Program-made: the position numbers and the translations under genes
Part shown: piece after piece, positions 1 through 7,004 of the stretch
Position numbering within the stretch: position 1 is the stretch's first letter
How the letters are laid out: every line of letters begins with the position of its first letter
Notes under the pieces: generated by a model
What the model was told of the DNA's origin: nothing
Database searches by the model: none
The model's input: only the letters and a program-made list of their open reading frames with translations
Assembly: GCF_002812085.1 (NCBI RefSeq)
Contig: NZ_NPDM01000002.1
Span: 760,282 to 770,281, forward strand
Origin: Leptospira levettii
Lineage (GTDB): Bacteria; Spirochaetota; Leptospiria; Leptospirales; Leptospiraceae
DNA: 10,000 nt
Direction: 5' to 3'

Positions 1-74
1 TTTTTTTTCAAGCAGAATACGGCATAGGAGATTAGCTGCAGTCTCGTGGGCTCGGAGATTTGTATAAGATACAG
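1..74. other. Illumina Nextera/P7 adapter left on contig end (not genomic)
   Basis: Bases 9-32 match the Illumina P7 oligo with two mismatches (positions 18 and 27). Bases 33-40, TAGCTGCA, sit exactly where the 8-base i7 index belongs and match my recollection of Nextera XT index N728. Bases 41-74 match the Nextera read-2 transposase adapter, with two G-to-T mismatches at 60 and 70. The 19-base Tn5 mosaic end is 56-74. The leading eight T are probably also artefact. Any open frame running across base 75 is therefore meaningless on its left side. Confidence 0.97.
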
Positions 75-536
75 TACTAACATTTCTCCATGTAAACTAT
101 CAGCTTCTTCAAATTCTTTTTCGAATAAATCTACCAATTTTTCAAATGGAACAATTTCATTTGAAGGGATCTTCAAAACTGAAAAATTTTGCGCCCCGTA
201 AAACAAAATTCCATTGCAAGAAACTTCATGATCATGATCACGTATACAATAAAACTCTCTATTAAATACAATCGCAGTTACCTTTTGCTCATTACTAGGA
301 AAGTTTATATAATTTAAGGCAGTAAGTGTACAAAACGTATTCTCTTTTAAGATAACCGTTTTTTCATCACAATAAAATTTAAATTGTCCCGTCCCACGGT
401 TCCAAATAATACGGTTGGCGGACGGATTTGAAAGAGAGTTCTTTAAGTCACTCATCAGATCATTAGTAAAATAAAAATAGGATCCGGTAAGTGGATCATT
501 TAACGCATATTGAATAATATTTGATTCAGTATTCAT
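75..536 (-). CDS. AraC-type transcriptional regulator, N-terminal half only (truncated by contig end)
   Basis: Translating the minus strand from the ATG at 536 gives 154 residues with no stop before the adapter junction. The segment at residues 91-115 (FNREFYCIRDHD, then EVSCNGILFYGA) is typical of the N-terminal sensor domain of AraC-family regulators common in Bacteroidetes and Leptospira; I recognise it by its pattern only. Full-length relatives are about 290 residues, so the two helix-turn-helix motifs at the C-terminus are missing because the assembly stops, not through mutation. The gene follows the redoxin gene by 49 bp on the same strand and may be co-transcribed with it. No good Shine-Dalgarno sequence precedes the ATG. 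The acidic helix near residues 131-147 probably leads to the linker. The ligand is unknown. Confidence 0.8.
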
Positions 537-585
537 ACAATCATCACAGAATTTAAAATATATTCTTTATATTTCGAAACATTCA

Positions 586-1110
586 CTAACCTTTCGATCC
601 AAAAATTTGTTGTTTCATCACTGTTTCGACTTCATCAAAGTTTTTCTGCGTACGTTTTCCTTTGTATGCTAATCGGATTGTTAAATCAGAATCGATTAAA
701 AATGTTGCCGCTTGTGCAAAATCATTTGGCTGAATGCGCACTCCAAAGTATTGGCAAAGCTCTAATGTAGAATCACTTGCAAATAAAAAATTCATAGGAT
801 TGAGATTTAGCCAACTTTTCAGAACATGAATTGGTTCAGTTGATACAACGATCACATTTCCTTCTTTTTCATTTAAACTTGTTGCCCATTCAGAGAGATT
901 CTTCAAGTGTATTTGGCAAAATGGACACCATGTCCCGCGAATAAAAACTAATATGAGCGGTCCTCGCGAAATGATTTCGGAAATTTTAATTTTTTGGTTT
1001 GAAGATAAAATCAACTCCCAGTCTTGTACTTTGTAATCGAGAGGAAGAGGTTGAATGGATAAATCAACACTGCCATCAAATTGCATCATAAACCAATCTT
1101 TAAGTTTCAT
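586..1110 (-). CDS. Peroxiredoxin-like / thioredoxin-fold redoxin (AhpC/TSA-type)
   Basis: This 174-residue cytoplasmic protein has no signal peptide or membrane segment. A thioredoxin-fold core follows an N-terminal extension: a beta strand LILVFIRGTWCPFC at about 52-65, with the redox pair Cys62 and Cys65 at the start of the active-site helix (QIHLKNLSEW), then NVIVVSTEP at 85-93 and ATFLIDSDLTIRLAYKG at 135-151. A third cysteine is at 119 (LELCQYFG). The GTWCPFC arrangement is that of the peroxiredoxin-like AhpC/TSA subgroup, so a thiol peroxidase or disulfide reductase role is likely; the substrate cannot be read from sequence. The ATG at 1110 has only a weak GGA about 10 nt upstream, and Met8 and Met9 are less likely starts. 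The AraC-type regulator gene lies directly downstream, so the pair may be a redox-responsive unit (inference). Confidence 0.85.
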   Translation of the reverse strand: MKLKDWFMMQFDGSVDLSIQPLPLDYKVQDWELILSSNQKIKISEIISRGPLILVFIRGTWCPFCQIHLKNLSEWATSLNEKEGNVIVVSTEPIHVLKSWLNLNPMNFLFASDSTLELCQYFGVRIQPNDFAQAATFLIDSDLTIRLAYKGKRTQKNFDEVETVMKQQIFGSKG

Positions 1111-1139
1111 AAATTATAATTCCAAGAATGCTTAGACAA

Positions 1140-1148
1140 TCTATACCA
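1140..1148 (-). promoter_or_regulatory. Extended -10 promoter for the redoxin-AraC unit
   Basis: Read on the minus strand, TGGTATAGA is an extended -10 element (TGN followed by TATAGA). It would start transcription near base 1132, about 22 nt before the redoxin ATG. No convincing -35 box lies 17 bp upstream, as expected when the extended -10 carries the promoter. The same TTGGTATA core appears upstream of the HD-GYP-like gene. Confidence 0.5.
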
Positions 1149-1555
1149 AGATTCGGATTGAATATTCTGCATTTTTCTGTCACCTAGCAATCAAACTTTT
1201 TTTCTTAGATACAATTAAGAATTTTTGAAGTCATAATTCATAGTCAATTTAATTACCCAATTGTGGTTTTAGAAACAATTTTGCCCATTCCTCAAAATTC
1301 CCAAGACTGCCAAATTCTTGCAAGATTTTCCATTTGATTCAATGTAATTGTTTTTTTATTTCAAATTAAATCAGGTCAACCATCCTCTAAAAAGTAAGTT
1401 GCGAAAGATTAATTTACAAATCGAATTGTTTGGTTTACAATCTGAGAATCTTTTACTAAAAACATGGATAACCATCGTTCCCAATCGAAAACTATGTCAA
1501 ATATTGAAACGAGCGGAGTTATTCCAAATATTTTCTTTTTTAGAACCATATCAGT
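1149..1555. other. Intergenic region without a supported gene
   Basis: This AT-rich spacer separates the divergent redoxin unit and the membrane-protein gene. Only short, uncharacteristic open frames occur. One is a 72-codon plus-strand frame from a TTG at 1348 that overlaps the membrane-protein start. Another is a minus-strand stretch of about 29 codons ending at 1249 that encodes FGSLGNFEEWAKLFLKPQL, which could be the remnant of a lost gene. No hairpin terminator, repeat or RNA gene is evident. Confidence 0.55.
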
Positions 1556-2425
1556 ATGAATCATAAACCGCATCTCGAATTTGGAGTGGATCTTAGTTTA
1601 CTCCTTTGGAATCAATCCATAGTCATTTTGTTTGTATCTCTTGTATGTATCTTAGCCGTTTACCACAAAAAATTACTTCTTTTTATTATTTCTACCTTAT
1701 CGATATTTGCTGGAATCCATTTTTATTTACAATCCAAACATGATTCGGTTTCGATCATGGGATTTACCAAAATGATACTCCTTCTACCATTTGGTTTAGG
1801 AGCTGTCATTGGTTATCTGTGTTTACCAGAACCAAAACAACAAAAATTCTTACCATGGTTTAACCGATATATCAACTTTGCAGTATTAGCGAATATTTTT
1901 GTTATGACTTTTTCACCCGATGGAGGAACGTATCGCGGTTTCATTAGTCGATTTGTTTGTTTTTTTCTCCTCCTATGGTTACTCCAAGAAATGGCAAAAG
2001 TTAGGTTTCAAACCACCGATACTAAGCAAAATATTTTTACCTTTAACTCATCACCATTGTCCTGGATTTATTGCCATGCTGGGTATCGCATAGTACTCCT
2101 ATCGTTGCCAACCTTTGTTAGCTCTCATTATTTACTATTGGAACCAATGAGTATCCTTGTGATGGTTTCTCTCTATCATTTGAATAAAAAACAAAACCCA
2201 ATTTCCTATTATTTTGGATTTGCGGATACCATTGTTGTTACTACTTTAACAGTTCTCATGCGGTATTCATTATTACCTCCATTCCATTTGAAAGGGCCAT
2301 ATTTAACCAATTTGTCCGAAAAACAATGGGACATGCTTTTAGTTCCGATCCAATTGATAGTAATTGGTTTTGTTTTACGAACAATCTACAAAAACAGATA
2401 CCAATCGAATGATATCCATACTTAG
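1556..2425 (+). CDS. Multi-spanning inner-membrane protein of unknown function
   Basis: The 289-residue product is strongly hydrophobic, with about eight or nine probable membrane segments at roughly residues 19-36, 39-57, 70-90, 105-119, 131-146, 176-190, 192-207, 221-238 and 259-277. Short basic loops (HKK at 37-39, KK at 211-212) suggest cytoplasmic sides, and the C-terminus YKNRYQ is basic. I recognise no family and no catalytic motif. Possible functional residues are PDGGTYRG (121-128) and CHAGYR (173-178). The ATG at 1556 is the only good start because an in-frame TAG lies at 1541-1543; the ribosome site is weak. It stands alone: the upstream gene is divergent, and the next gene starts about 180 bp downstream behind its own structured leader. 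Confidence 0.7.
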   Translation: MNHKPHLEFGVDLSLLLWNQSIVILFVSLVCILAVYHKKLLLFIISTLSIFAGIHFYLQSKHDSVSIMGFTKMILLLPFGLGAVIGYLCLPEPKQQKFLPWFNRYINFAVLANIFVMTFSPDGGTYRGFISRFVCFFLLLWLLQEMAKVRFQTTDTKQNIFTFNSSPLSWIYCHAGYRIVLLSLPTFVSSHYLLLEPMSILVMVSLYHLNKKQNPISYYFGFADTIVVTTLTVLMRYSLLPPFHLKGPYLTNLSEKQWDMLLVPIQLIVIGFVLRTIYKNRYQSNDIHT

Positions 2426-2507
2426 GATTCAAAATAAAAACGTTCCTACTTTCAAAAAAAAAATATTAAAAAATTACTAGCCTTCCTATCAAAAAAACAA
2501 GAAAATA

Positions 2508-2581
2508 CTTGCTAACCTTGGTTGAATCAAAGACTGTTTTTAACAAATGTTAGCAAGATCGTTTCAGGGAAAACGATCTTG
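2508..2581 (+). promoter_or_regulatory. Leader with two mutually exclusive hairpins upstream of the FG-GAP lipoprotein
   Basis: Stem A pairs CTTGCTAAC (2508-2516) with GTTAGCAAG (2549-2557), a perfect 9 bp. Stem B pairs CAAGATCGTTT (2554-2564) with AAACGATCTTG (2571-2581), a perfect 11 bp around the loop CAGGGA. The two stems share 2554-2557, so both cannot form fully at once. Stem B ends 27 nt before the GTG start at 2609 and 15 nt before its AAAGGA ribosome site at 2597-2602. No T run follows stem B, so a classical terminator is unlikely. Translation control or mRNA stability is more plausible. No known riboswitch family is recognised. Confidence 0.45.
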
Positions 2582-2608
2582 GTGGAAAGGATGGGGAAAG
2601 GAAATTTC

Positions 2609-4267
2609 GTGAATCGTTCGTTATTAGTGAGAAACATTGTTGGAATCTTTTTAATTCTTTTTTCCATAAGTTGCAATCAATTAACATTAAATAACCCCTG
2701 TGACCAAAAATCAAAAGGGTACCGCGAGACTTTATTACTCGCTTCCGTATCGGAAACACCTATCCCATTCTGCGGATTCCGTGTCAGTAACGCACCCAAA
2801 CTCTGGGAAACTCAGGCATATCTCAAATCATCGAATGCAGAAGCAAATGATCTATTCGGAAATTCCGTAGCCATCTCTGGTGATACAATCGTGGTGGGAG
2901 CTCCAGGTGAGTCTAGTAACCAAACGACAATTACGAATGGAAACTCTGCGAGTGCTGACAACTCTGCAGCATCTTCTGGAGCCGCCTATGTCTTTCAAAG
3001 AACGGGTTCAACTTGGGCACAGGAAGCTTACCTTAAAGCACCTAACGCGGAATCAACTGATTTTTTTGGAACGGCTGTTGCCATTGATGGTAATACCATC
3101 CTTGTTAGTGCCAACCAAGAAGATAGCAACCAAATCACAATTACGAATGGACCTACTGCAAGTACAGACAATACAGCTTCTAGTTCTGGTGCCGTTTACG
3201 TCTTCCAAAGAACAGGCTCTACATGGGTACAACAAGCTTACATCAAACCACCAAATGCGGAAGCAAATGATCAGTTTGGAGTTTCCCTTTCCATCTCAGG
3301 TGATACGATTGTTGTAGGTGCTTTTAATGAGGCGAGTAACCAAACAACGATTACAAATGGAACTTCGGCAAGTGCCAATAACTCAGCAGCATTTGCAGGT
3401 GCCGCCTATGTGTTCCAAAGATCAGGCACAACTTGGGCACAACAAGCCTACTTAAAAGCTTCCAATATAGAAGCAAATGATCGATTTGGAACCAGTGTCT
3501 CCATCTCTGGAGATACAATCGTTGTTGGATCAGGTTTCGAAGATAGCAACCAAACCACAATTACAAATGGCGCAACTGCCAGTTCAGACAACACAGCAAG
3601 TGCTTCCGGTGCAGCCTATGTTTACCAAAGAGCGGGTTCCTCTTGGGTGGAAGAAGCTTACCTAAAAGCACCTAATGCAGATGCAAATGATCAATTTGGC
3701 AATAAGGTTGCGATCAGTGGCAACACGATTGTAGTCGGTGCCTTTTCTGAATCTAGCAACCAAACCACAATCACAAATGGGCCAACTGCCAGTGCCGACA
3801 ACTCCGCTAACATAGCAGGTGCCGCTTATGTGTTCCAAAGAACTGGTTCCTCTTGGACCCACCAATCCTACTTGAAACCTCCTAACGCGGAAGCTAACGA
3901 TAATTTTGGTATCACCGTTGCCATCGAAGGGAATACAATTTTAGTTGGTTCCATTTTTGAGGATAACAATCAAACAACTGTTACAAATGGATCGATGCCA
4001 AACGATGACAATAGCTTATCCAATTCAGGTGCGGTTTATGTGTTCCAAAGGTCTGGTTCCACTTGGGCATTTAGGGCCTATCTCAAAGCTCCCAATGCCG
4101 ATGTCGATGACAGATTTGGTAATGCAATTTCTTTTTCAGGAGATACTGCCGTCGTTGGGGTAAACCAAGAGGACAGCAATCAAAATACAATTACCAATGG
4201 TCCTACTGCCAGTACAAACAATTCAGCTTTAGCGTCTGGTGCAGCCTTTGTGTTTATTAGAAAGTAA
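2609..4267 (+). CDS. FG-GAP repeat lipoprotein, seven-bladed beta-propeller
   Basis: A GTG start at 2609 is chosen because AAAGGA precedes it by 6 nt and the product begins with a textbook spirochaetal lipoprotein signal. That signal has Arg3 and Arg8, a hydrophobic core (IVGIFLILF) and the lipobox FSIS followed by Cys22. An open frame continues upstream to a TTG at 2522 and includes an ATG at 2591, but these would give a long non-signal N-terminus running through the leader hairpins. The mature protein of about 531 residues has a short linker, then seven tandem units of about 70 residues from residue 68 to the C-terminus. Each unit contains AYLKxxNAEANDxFG, a DTIVVG strand, a SNQTTITNG stretch and GAAYVFQR. 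This is the FG-GAP type of repeat seen in integrin-alpha propellers. It is expected to be a surface or periplasmic, lipid-anchored protein; the ligand or adhesion target is unknown. It probably forms an operon with the gene 31 bp downstream. Confidence 0.85.
   Translation: MNRSLLVRNIVGIFLILFSISCNQLTLNNPCDQKSKGYRETLLLASVSETPIPFCGFRVSNAPKLWETQAYLKSSNAEANDLFGNSVAISGDTIVVGAPGESSNQTTITNGNSASADNSAASSGAAYVFQRTGSTWAQEAYLKAPNAESTDFFGTAVAIDGNTILVSANQEDSNQITITNGPTASTDNTASSSGAVYVFQRTGSTWVQQAYIKPPNAEANDQFGVSLSISGDTIVVGAFNEASNQTTITNGTSASANNSAAFAGAAYVFQRSGTTWAQQAYLKASNIEANDRFGTSVSISGDTIVVGSGFEDSNQTTITNGATASSDNTASASGAAYVYQRAGSSWVEEAYLKAPNADANDQFGNKVAISGNTIVVGAFSESSNQTTITNGPTASADNSANIAGAAYVFQRTGSSWTHQSYLKPPNAEANDNFGITVAIEGNTILVGSIFEDNNQTTVTNGSMPNDDNSLSNSGAVYVFQRSGSTWAFRAYLKAPNADVDDRFGNAISFSGDTAVVGVNQEDSNQNTITNGPTASTNNSALASGAAFVFIRK
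2810..4264 (+). repeat. Seven tandem 210-bp units encoding FG-GAP blades
   Basis: Units begin at 2810, 3020, 3230, 3440, 3650, 3860 and 4070. The first six are exactly 210 bp (70 codons), and the last is 195 bp before the stop. No unit carries an insertion or deletion relative to the others. The DNA has diverged mostly at third positions and at a few variable residues, while AYLK, FG, GDTIVVG, SNQTTITNG and GAAYVFQR stay fixed. The last unit lacks the TGSTW strand. The matching KLWETQAYLK lies before the first unit, so the ring can close with strands from both ends. Confidence 0.9.
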
Positions 4268-4298
4268 AAAGAATTCGAAGAGTAAATTACATTCATAA

Positions 4299-4763
4299 AT
4301 GAAAAAACTGATTCCCTATCAAAAAGAAATCTTACTTGTCACAATAACTACTCTTATCTTAAGCATTGTGTATTTTCTTTTCCTGCGTCCCAATGGAAAT
4401 GGAAATCAATTTAAGCAACCCTCAATGGAAGTGGATAAAAAAGGTCTCTCACCTTACCACAAACGAGAAGTGAATTTTACCATCACCAAACACAAACGTA
4501 AAATTCAAATTTGTTACAATTTATACTTAGAAACAAAACCAAAAATCGAAGAAGGCAAAATCCAATTCGATTGGCAAATCAAACCCGATGGAGTTCCCAT
4601 AAAAGTGGAACTCATCCAATCCGATTTTGCATCCGATTCACTTATCAATTGTATTCAAAAAGAGATCAGTTCATGGGAATTTCCTCCTCCACCGGAAAGA
4701 TCACAAAACACCTATGCAGAATATACTTTTTTCTTTAAAAAGGATGTAAATCTTCCAAAATAA
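4299..4763 (+). CDS. Membrane-anchored AgmX/PglI C-terminal domain protein (TonB-like)
   Basis: The 154-residue product has a short basic N-terminus, one membrane anchor at about 11-29 (ILLVTITTLILSIVYFLFL) and a periplasmic domain at about 68-148. That domain shows the AgmX/PglI (TonB-related) pattern: ICYNLYLETKP at 71-81, GKIQFDWQIKPDG at 86-98, VELIQSDF at 103-110, then CIQKEISSWEFPPPP at 118-132. The paired cysteines, Cys72 and Cys118, are typical and probably form a disulfide. Members of this family are linked to envelope transport and gliding-type machines; the exact role here is unknown. The ATG at 4299 follows the lipoprotein stop by 31 bp with no clear ribosome site, suggesting co-transcription. 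There is no ExbB/ExbD gene nearby, so coupling to a proton-driven motor is not shown. Confidence 0.8.
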   Translation: MKKLIPYQKEILLVTITTLILSIVYFLFLRPNGNGNQFKQPSMEVDKKGLSPYHKREVNFTITKHKRKIQICYNLYLETKPKIEEGKIQFDWQIKPDGVPIKVELIQSDFASDSLINCIQKEISSWEFPPPPERSQNTYAEYTFFFKKDVNLPK

Positions 4764-4779
4764 GATTGAACCGTCAATC
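4764..4779 (+). terminator. Small hairpin immediately after the AgmX/PglI-type gene
   Basis: GATTGA (4764-4769), loop ACCG, TCAATC (4774-4779) forms a perfect 6-bp stem directly after the TAA stop. It lacks a following T run and is AT-rich, so it is at best a weak terminator or a 3' end stabiliser. Confidence 0.3.
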
Positions 4780-5290
4780 AATCGATACACTGCAAACCAT
4801 ACTGATTTAAATGGCAATTAACATTTGTTTGTTGAAATATTACATCAAACAGAATAGAAATTACCTTAGGAAAAAAGATCCAGTCGTCTTACTTAAGGTT
4901 GGGAAAGATGATCAATTTTTAGAATCAATGTAAAATTTTTGACAGATCCAAAGGAACGAAAAGTAACACAGGATTACCCGATTGGTTACCCATCAATGGC
5001 TCTTAGGGTTCCAATTTTTTTCTCCTAAGAAACCGAATTCAGATTTTGATAGGTTTTTCGTAAAATTTAAACAATTGAACCAGTTCCTTTCGTCACATCT
5101 TCTCAAGGTGAACCAAGTTCAGGAAATTTGAAACGGGAATCTTCGGTATGATTTCAGGCAAGAAGGCGTTTGATTCCAGGGAATCTGATACACGAACCCC
5201 TATGATGATGAACAGATGTCGACTTTTAGGACCTTTCTTGCCAGAAGATCTCATTTTGAAAATCTGACCTAAATCCATTCCCTTTCCAAA
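4780..5290. other. Long gene-poor region upstream of the chemoreceptor
   Basis: No convincing gene is seen. A perfect -35-like TTGACA lies at 4939-4944 but its -10 partner is poor. TCTTAGG (5001-5007) and CCTAAGA (5024-5030) form a perfect 7-bp inverted repeat enclosing a T-rich loop. A second copy of CTTAGGA at 4865-4871 could pair with 5023-5029 instead. A 61-codon minus-strand open frame (5093-5278, with a GGAAAGG-type site upstream) encodes RSSGKKGPKSRHLFIIIG; it is basic with a hydrophobic patch. It could be a small gene or part of a dispersed repeat, but has no family match that I know. Confidence 0.4.
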
Positions 5291-5304
5291 GAAGGTATCA
5301 TTTG
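5291..5304 (+). promoter_or_regulatory. Ribosome binding site that selects a TTG start
   Basis: GAAGG (5291-5295) is 6 nt before the TTG at 5302. The nearest in-frame ATG at 5335 is preceded only by A/T-rich sequence with no Shine-Dalgarno match, so TTG is the better start for the chemoreceptor. Confidence 0.7.
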
Positions 5305-6855
5305 TTTGCTAAACTTTTCTTTCAAAAAAATACGATGACAATTTCCGATGACCTCTTCACCGAGGTGATGTTACGAAACAACAAACGAATGTTTTTATCA
5401 TTTCTTTCCATCCTTGCTTTAGCAAACATTGCAACACTTTCAATTAAAGTTGCCGGAAAAGGATCTGATTATCTGACCTATCAGAGCATACTAATCGAAT
5501 TCGTTTTAGCAACTTCTATCCTGATTGTTGGTTTCTTACTATCTTCAAGATTAAAAACTCATTGGACATCAAGTTATATATCCATAACGGGTGTTACGTT
5601 ATGTTTATTGGTATTTCAATATGTAATTTACGGTGCAACTGAACTTTCCGCTACGTTTTATATCTCATTTGTTTTAAGTGTATTGTATTTTAATCGGAAC
5701 GCCTCTATTTTTAACTTTGTTTTGATCATAGTATCAGAAATTGTTTTGTTTGTCCTAAGACCAGAATTAATACCAGGTGGTCCAAAAAGTAATATCATCG
5801 TAAGATTTTTAATTTTTGTTTGGGTAGGAATTGGAGCAACTGTAGGAGCAACTGCGACAAGAACTCTTCTCAACTTAGCTGTTGAAAAACAAAAGGAAGC
5901 AAAAAAAGCTTTGGACTCCTTGTTACAAATGGCAAAAACAATTCTAAATACAATTGAATTGATGAAACAACAAATAAAAAAACAAGATACAATTTCAGAA
6001 GAACTAAAACAAATTTCTGAGCACCAGGCAACATCTTTAACGGAAATATCTGCTTCATTACAAGAATTATCCTCTAAAGCCGACTCAAACAATAAAATTG
6101 CAAAATCATTGTATCTTGAATCGGAATCTTCAATACAATCTGTCAATGATCTAAAAACCATCAACGAAACTGTCCAAACTGGAACTGGCAGAATCTATCA
6201 AAATCTAGACGTGGTTATGGACTATTCAAATGAAACTTCAGAACATATTCACTTATCCATTAATAAATTTAATATCCTCCAAGAAAAAAGTACAGAAATT
6301 TCTGATTTTGTCTCGGTGATCAATGACATTGCAGATAAAGTAAACTTGTTATCATTAAATGCGTCGATTGAAGCTGCAAGAGCTGGCGAACATGGCAGAG
6401 GTTTTGCCGTAGTAGCAGAAGAGATTTCAAAATTAGCTGATGCCACAACAAAAAACTCCAAAGAGATTTCTAAAATCATTCAGGAAAATCTTACATTGAT
6501 TAATGAAAGTAATGAACTTATCAATCGGTCGTCAGAAAGAATGGGAAAACTTAGCGCAGCGATCGGTATCATCAAATCAGAAATTAACGGTGTTGGTTCC
6601 AAAATCGAAGATATAGACAAAGCAATTGAAACAATTGATAATCTTAACACTCGCATTTATGAAACCAGTAAAACGATAGAAAATTCTACTAACTCCCAAA
6701 AGGTAGCAACAGAAGAGTCAACAAAAATCACTTCCAAAATCTCAGAATACGCAAACAATATTGTCGAAATTTCAAAACAGATATCGGATAGTAGCAAGTC
6801 AACAGGAGGGATTATGACTCGACTAGACGAGATGGCAAAGGAAATGAAAAATTGA
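5302..6855 (+). CDS. Methyl-accepting chemotaxis protein with six-TM N-terminus
   Basis: This 517-residue chemoreceptor has about six membrane segments (about 31-50, 60-80, 93-111, 117-130, 135-152, 167-190) with very short loops, so there is no extracellular ligand-binding domain. Its signal probably comes from within the membrane or from a partner. A long helical hairpin follows from about 195. The highly conserved signalling tip at about 347-380 ([20 protein letters not shown], then [13 protein letters not shown]) contacts CheA and CheW. About 160 residues lie on each side of the tip, as expected for an antiparallel coiled coil. Methylation sites are likely in the Gln/Glu-rich helices near 230-260 and 465-500 but cannot be fixed. 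The C-terminus MAKEMKN has no CheR/CheB-tethering pentapeptide. It starts at a TTG chosen by its ribosome site; the ATG at residue 12 is the alternative. An HD-GYP-like gene follows in the same direction from its own promoter. Confidence 0.92.
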   Translation: MFAKLFFQKNTMTISDDLFTEVMLRNNKRMFLSFLSILALANIATLSIKVAGKGSDYLTYQSILIEFVLATSILIVGFLLSSRLKTHWTSSYISITGVTLCLLVFQYVIYGATELSATFYISFVLSVLYFNRNASIFNFVLIIVSEIVLFVLRPELIPGGPKSNIIVRFLIFVWVGIGATVGATATRTLLNLAVEKQKEAKKALDSLLQMAKTILNTIELMKQQIKKQDTISEELKQISEHQATSLTEISASLQELSSKADSNNKIAKSLYLESESSIQSVNDLKTINETVQTGTGRIYQNLDVVMDYSNETSEHIHLSINKFNILQEKSTEISDFVSVINDIADKVNLLSLNASIEAARAGEHGRGFAVVAEEISKLADATTKNSKEISKIIQENLTLINESNELINRSSERMGKLSAAIGIIKSEINGVGSKIEDIDKAIETIDNLNTRIYETSKTIENSTNSQKVATEESTKITSKISEYANNIVEISKQISDSSKSTGGIMTRLDEMAKEMKN

Positions 6856-6919
6856 CCACTCCATTAGCTCACAAATCACTTTGTCTCAAGTTTTCCTTAG
6901 AATTCATGATTTTTTTAGC

Positions 6920-6948
6920 GACAAAAACCTTTCAATCATTGGTATAAT
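6920..6948 (+). promoter_or_regulatory. Extended -10 promoter for the HD-GYP-like gene
   Basis: TGGTATAAT at 6940-6948 is a perfect TATAAT with the extended -10 TGN. A weak -35 candidate, GACAAA, lies at 6920-6925 with 17-bp spacing. Transcription would begin near 6955, giving a leader of about 50 nt. This makes expression at least partly independent of the chemoreceptor gene upstream. Confidence 0.6.
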
Positions 6949-7004
6949 TCAAATTTATTCGTCTTATATCGTTAGATAATCATATCGTAATTGGACTACA
7001 TCAT

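Noticed and set aside
1249..1340. Minus-strand stretch encoding FGSLGNFEEWAKLFLKPQL
   Set aside because: The sequence reads like protein but is only about 29 codons with a stop just upstream and no start signal; at most a gene remnant.
1348..1566. 72-codon plus-strand open frame from a TTG
   Set aside because: It has no ribosome site, no family character and overlaps the membrane-protein start by 11 bp; it looks like chance in AT-rich DNA.
2522..2608. Upstream TTG or ATG start for the FG-GAP lipoprotein
   Set aside because: It would translate through the leader hairpins and place the lipoprotein signal peptide well inside the chain; the GTG at 2609 has a better ribosome site.
2880..4163. 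Several out-of-frame open frames inside the lipoprotein gene on both strands
   Set aside because: They recur with the 210-bp repeat period and are shadows of the repetitive coding sequence.
2810..4264. CRISPR-like array because of regular repeats
   Set aside because: The 210-bp period is wholly coding, in frame and conserved at protein level, with no short repeat/spacer pattern.
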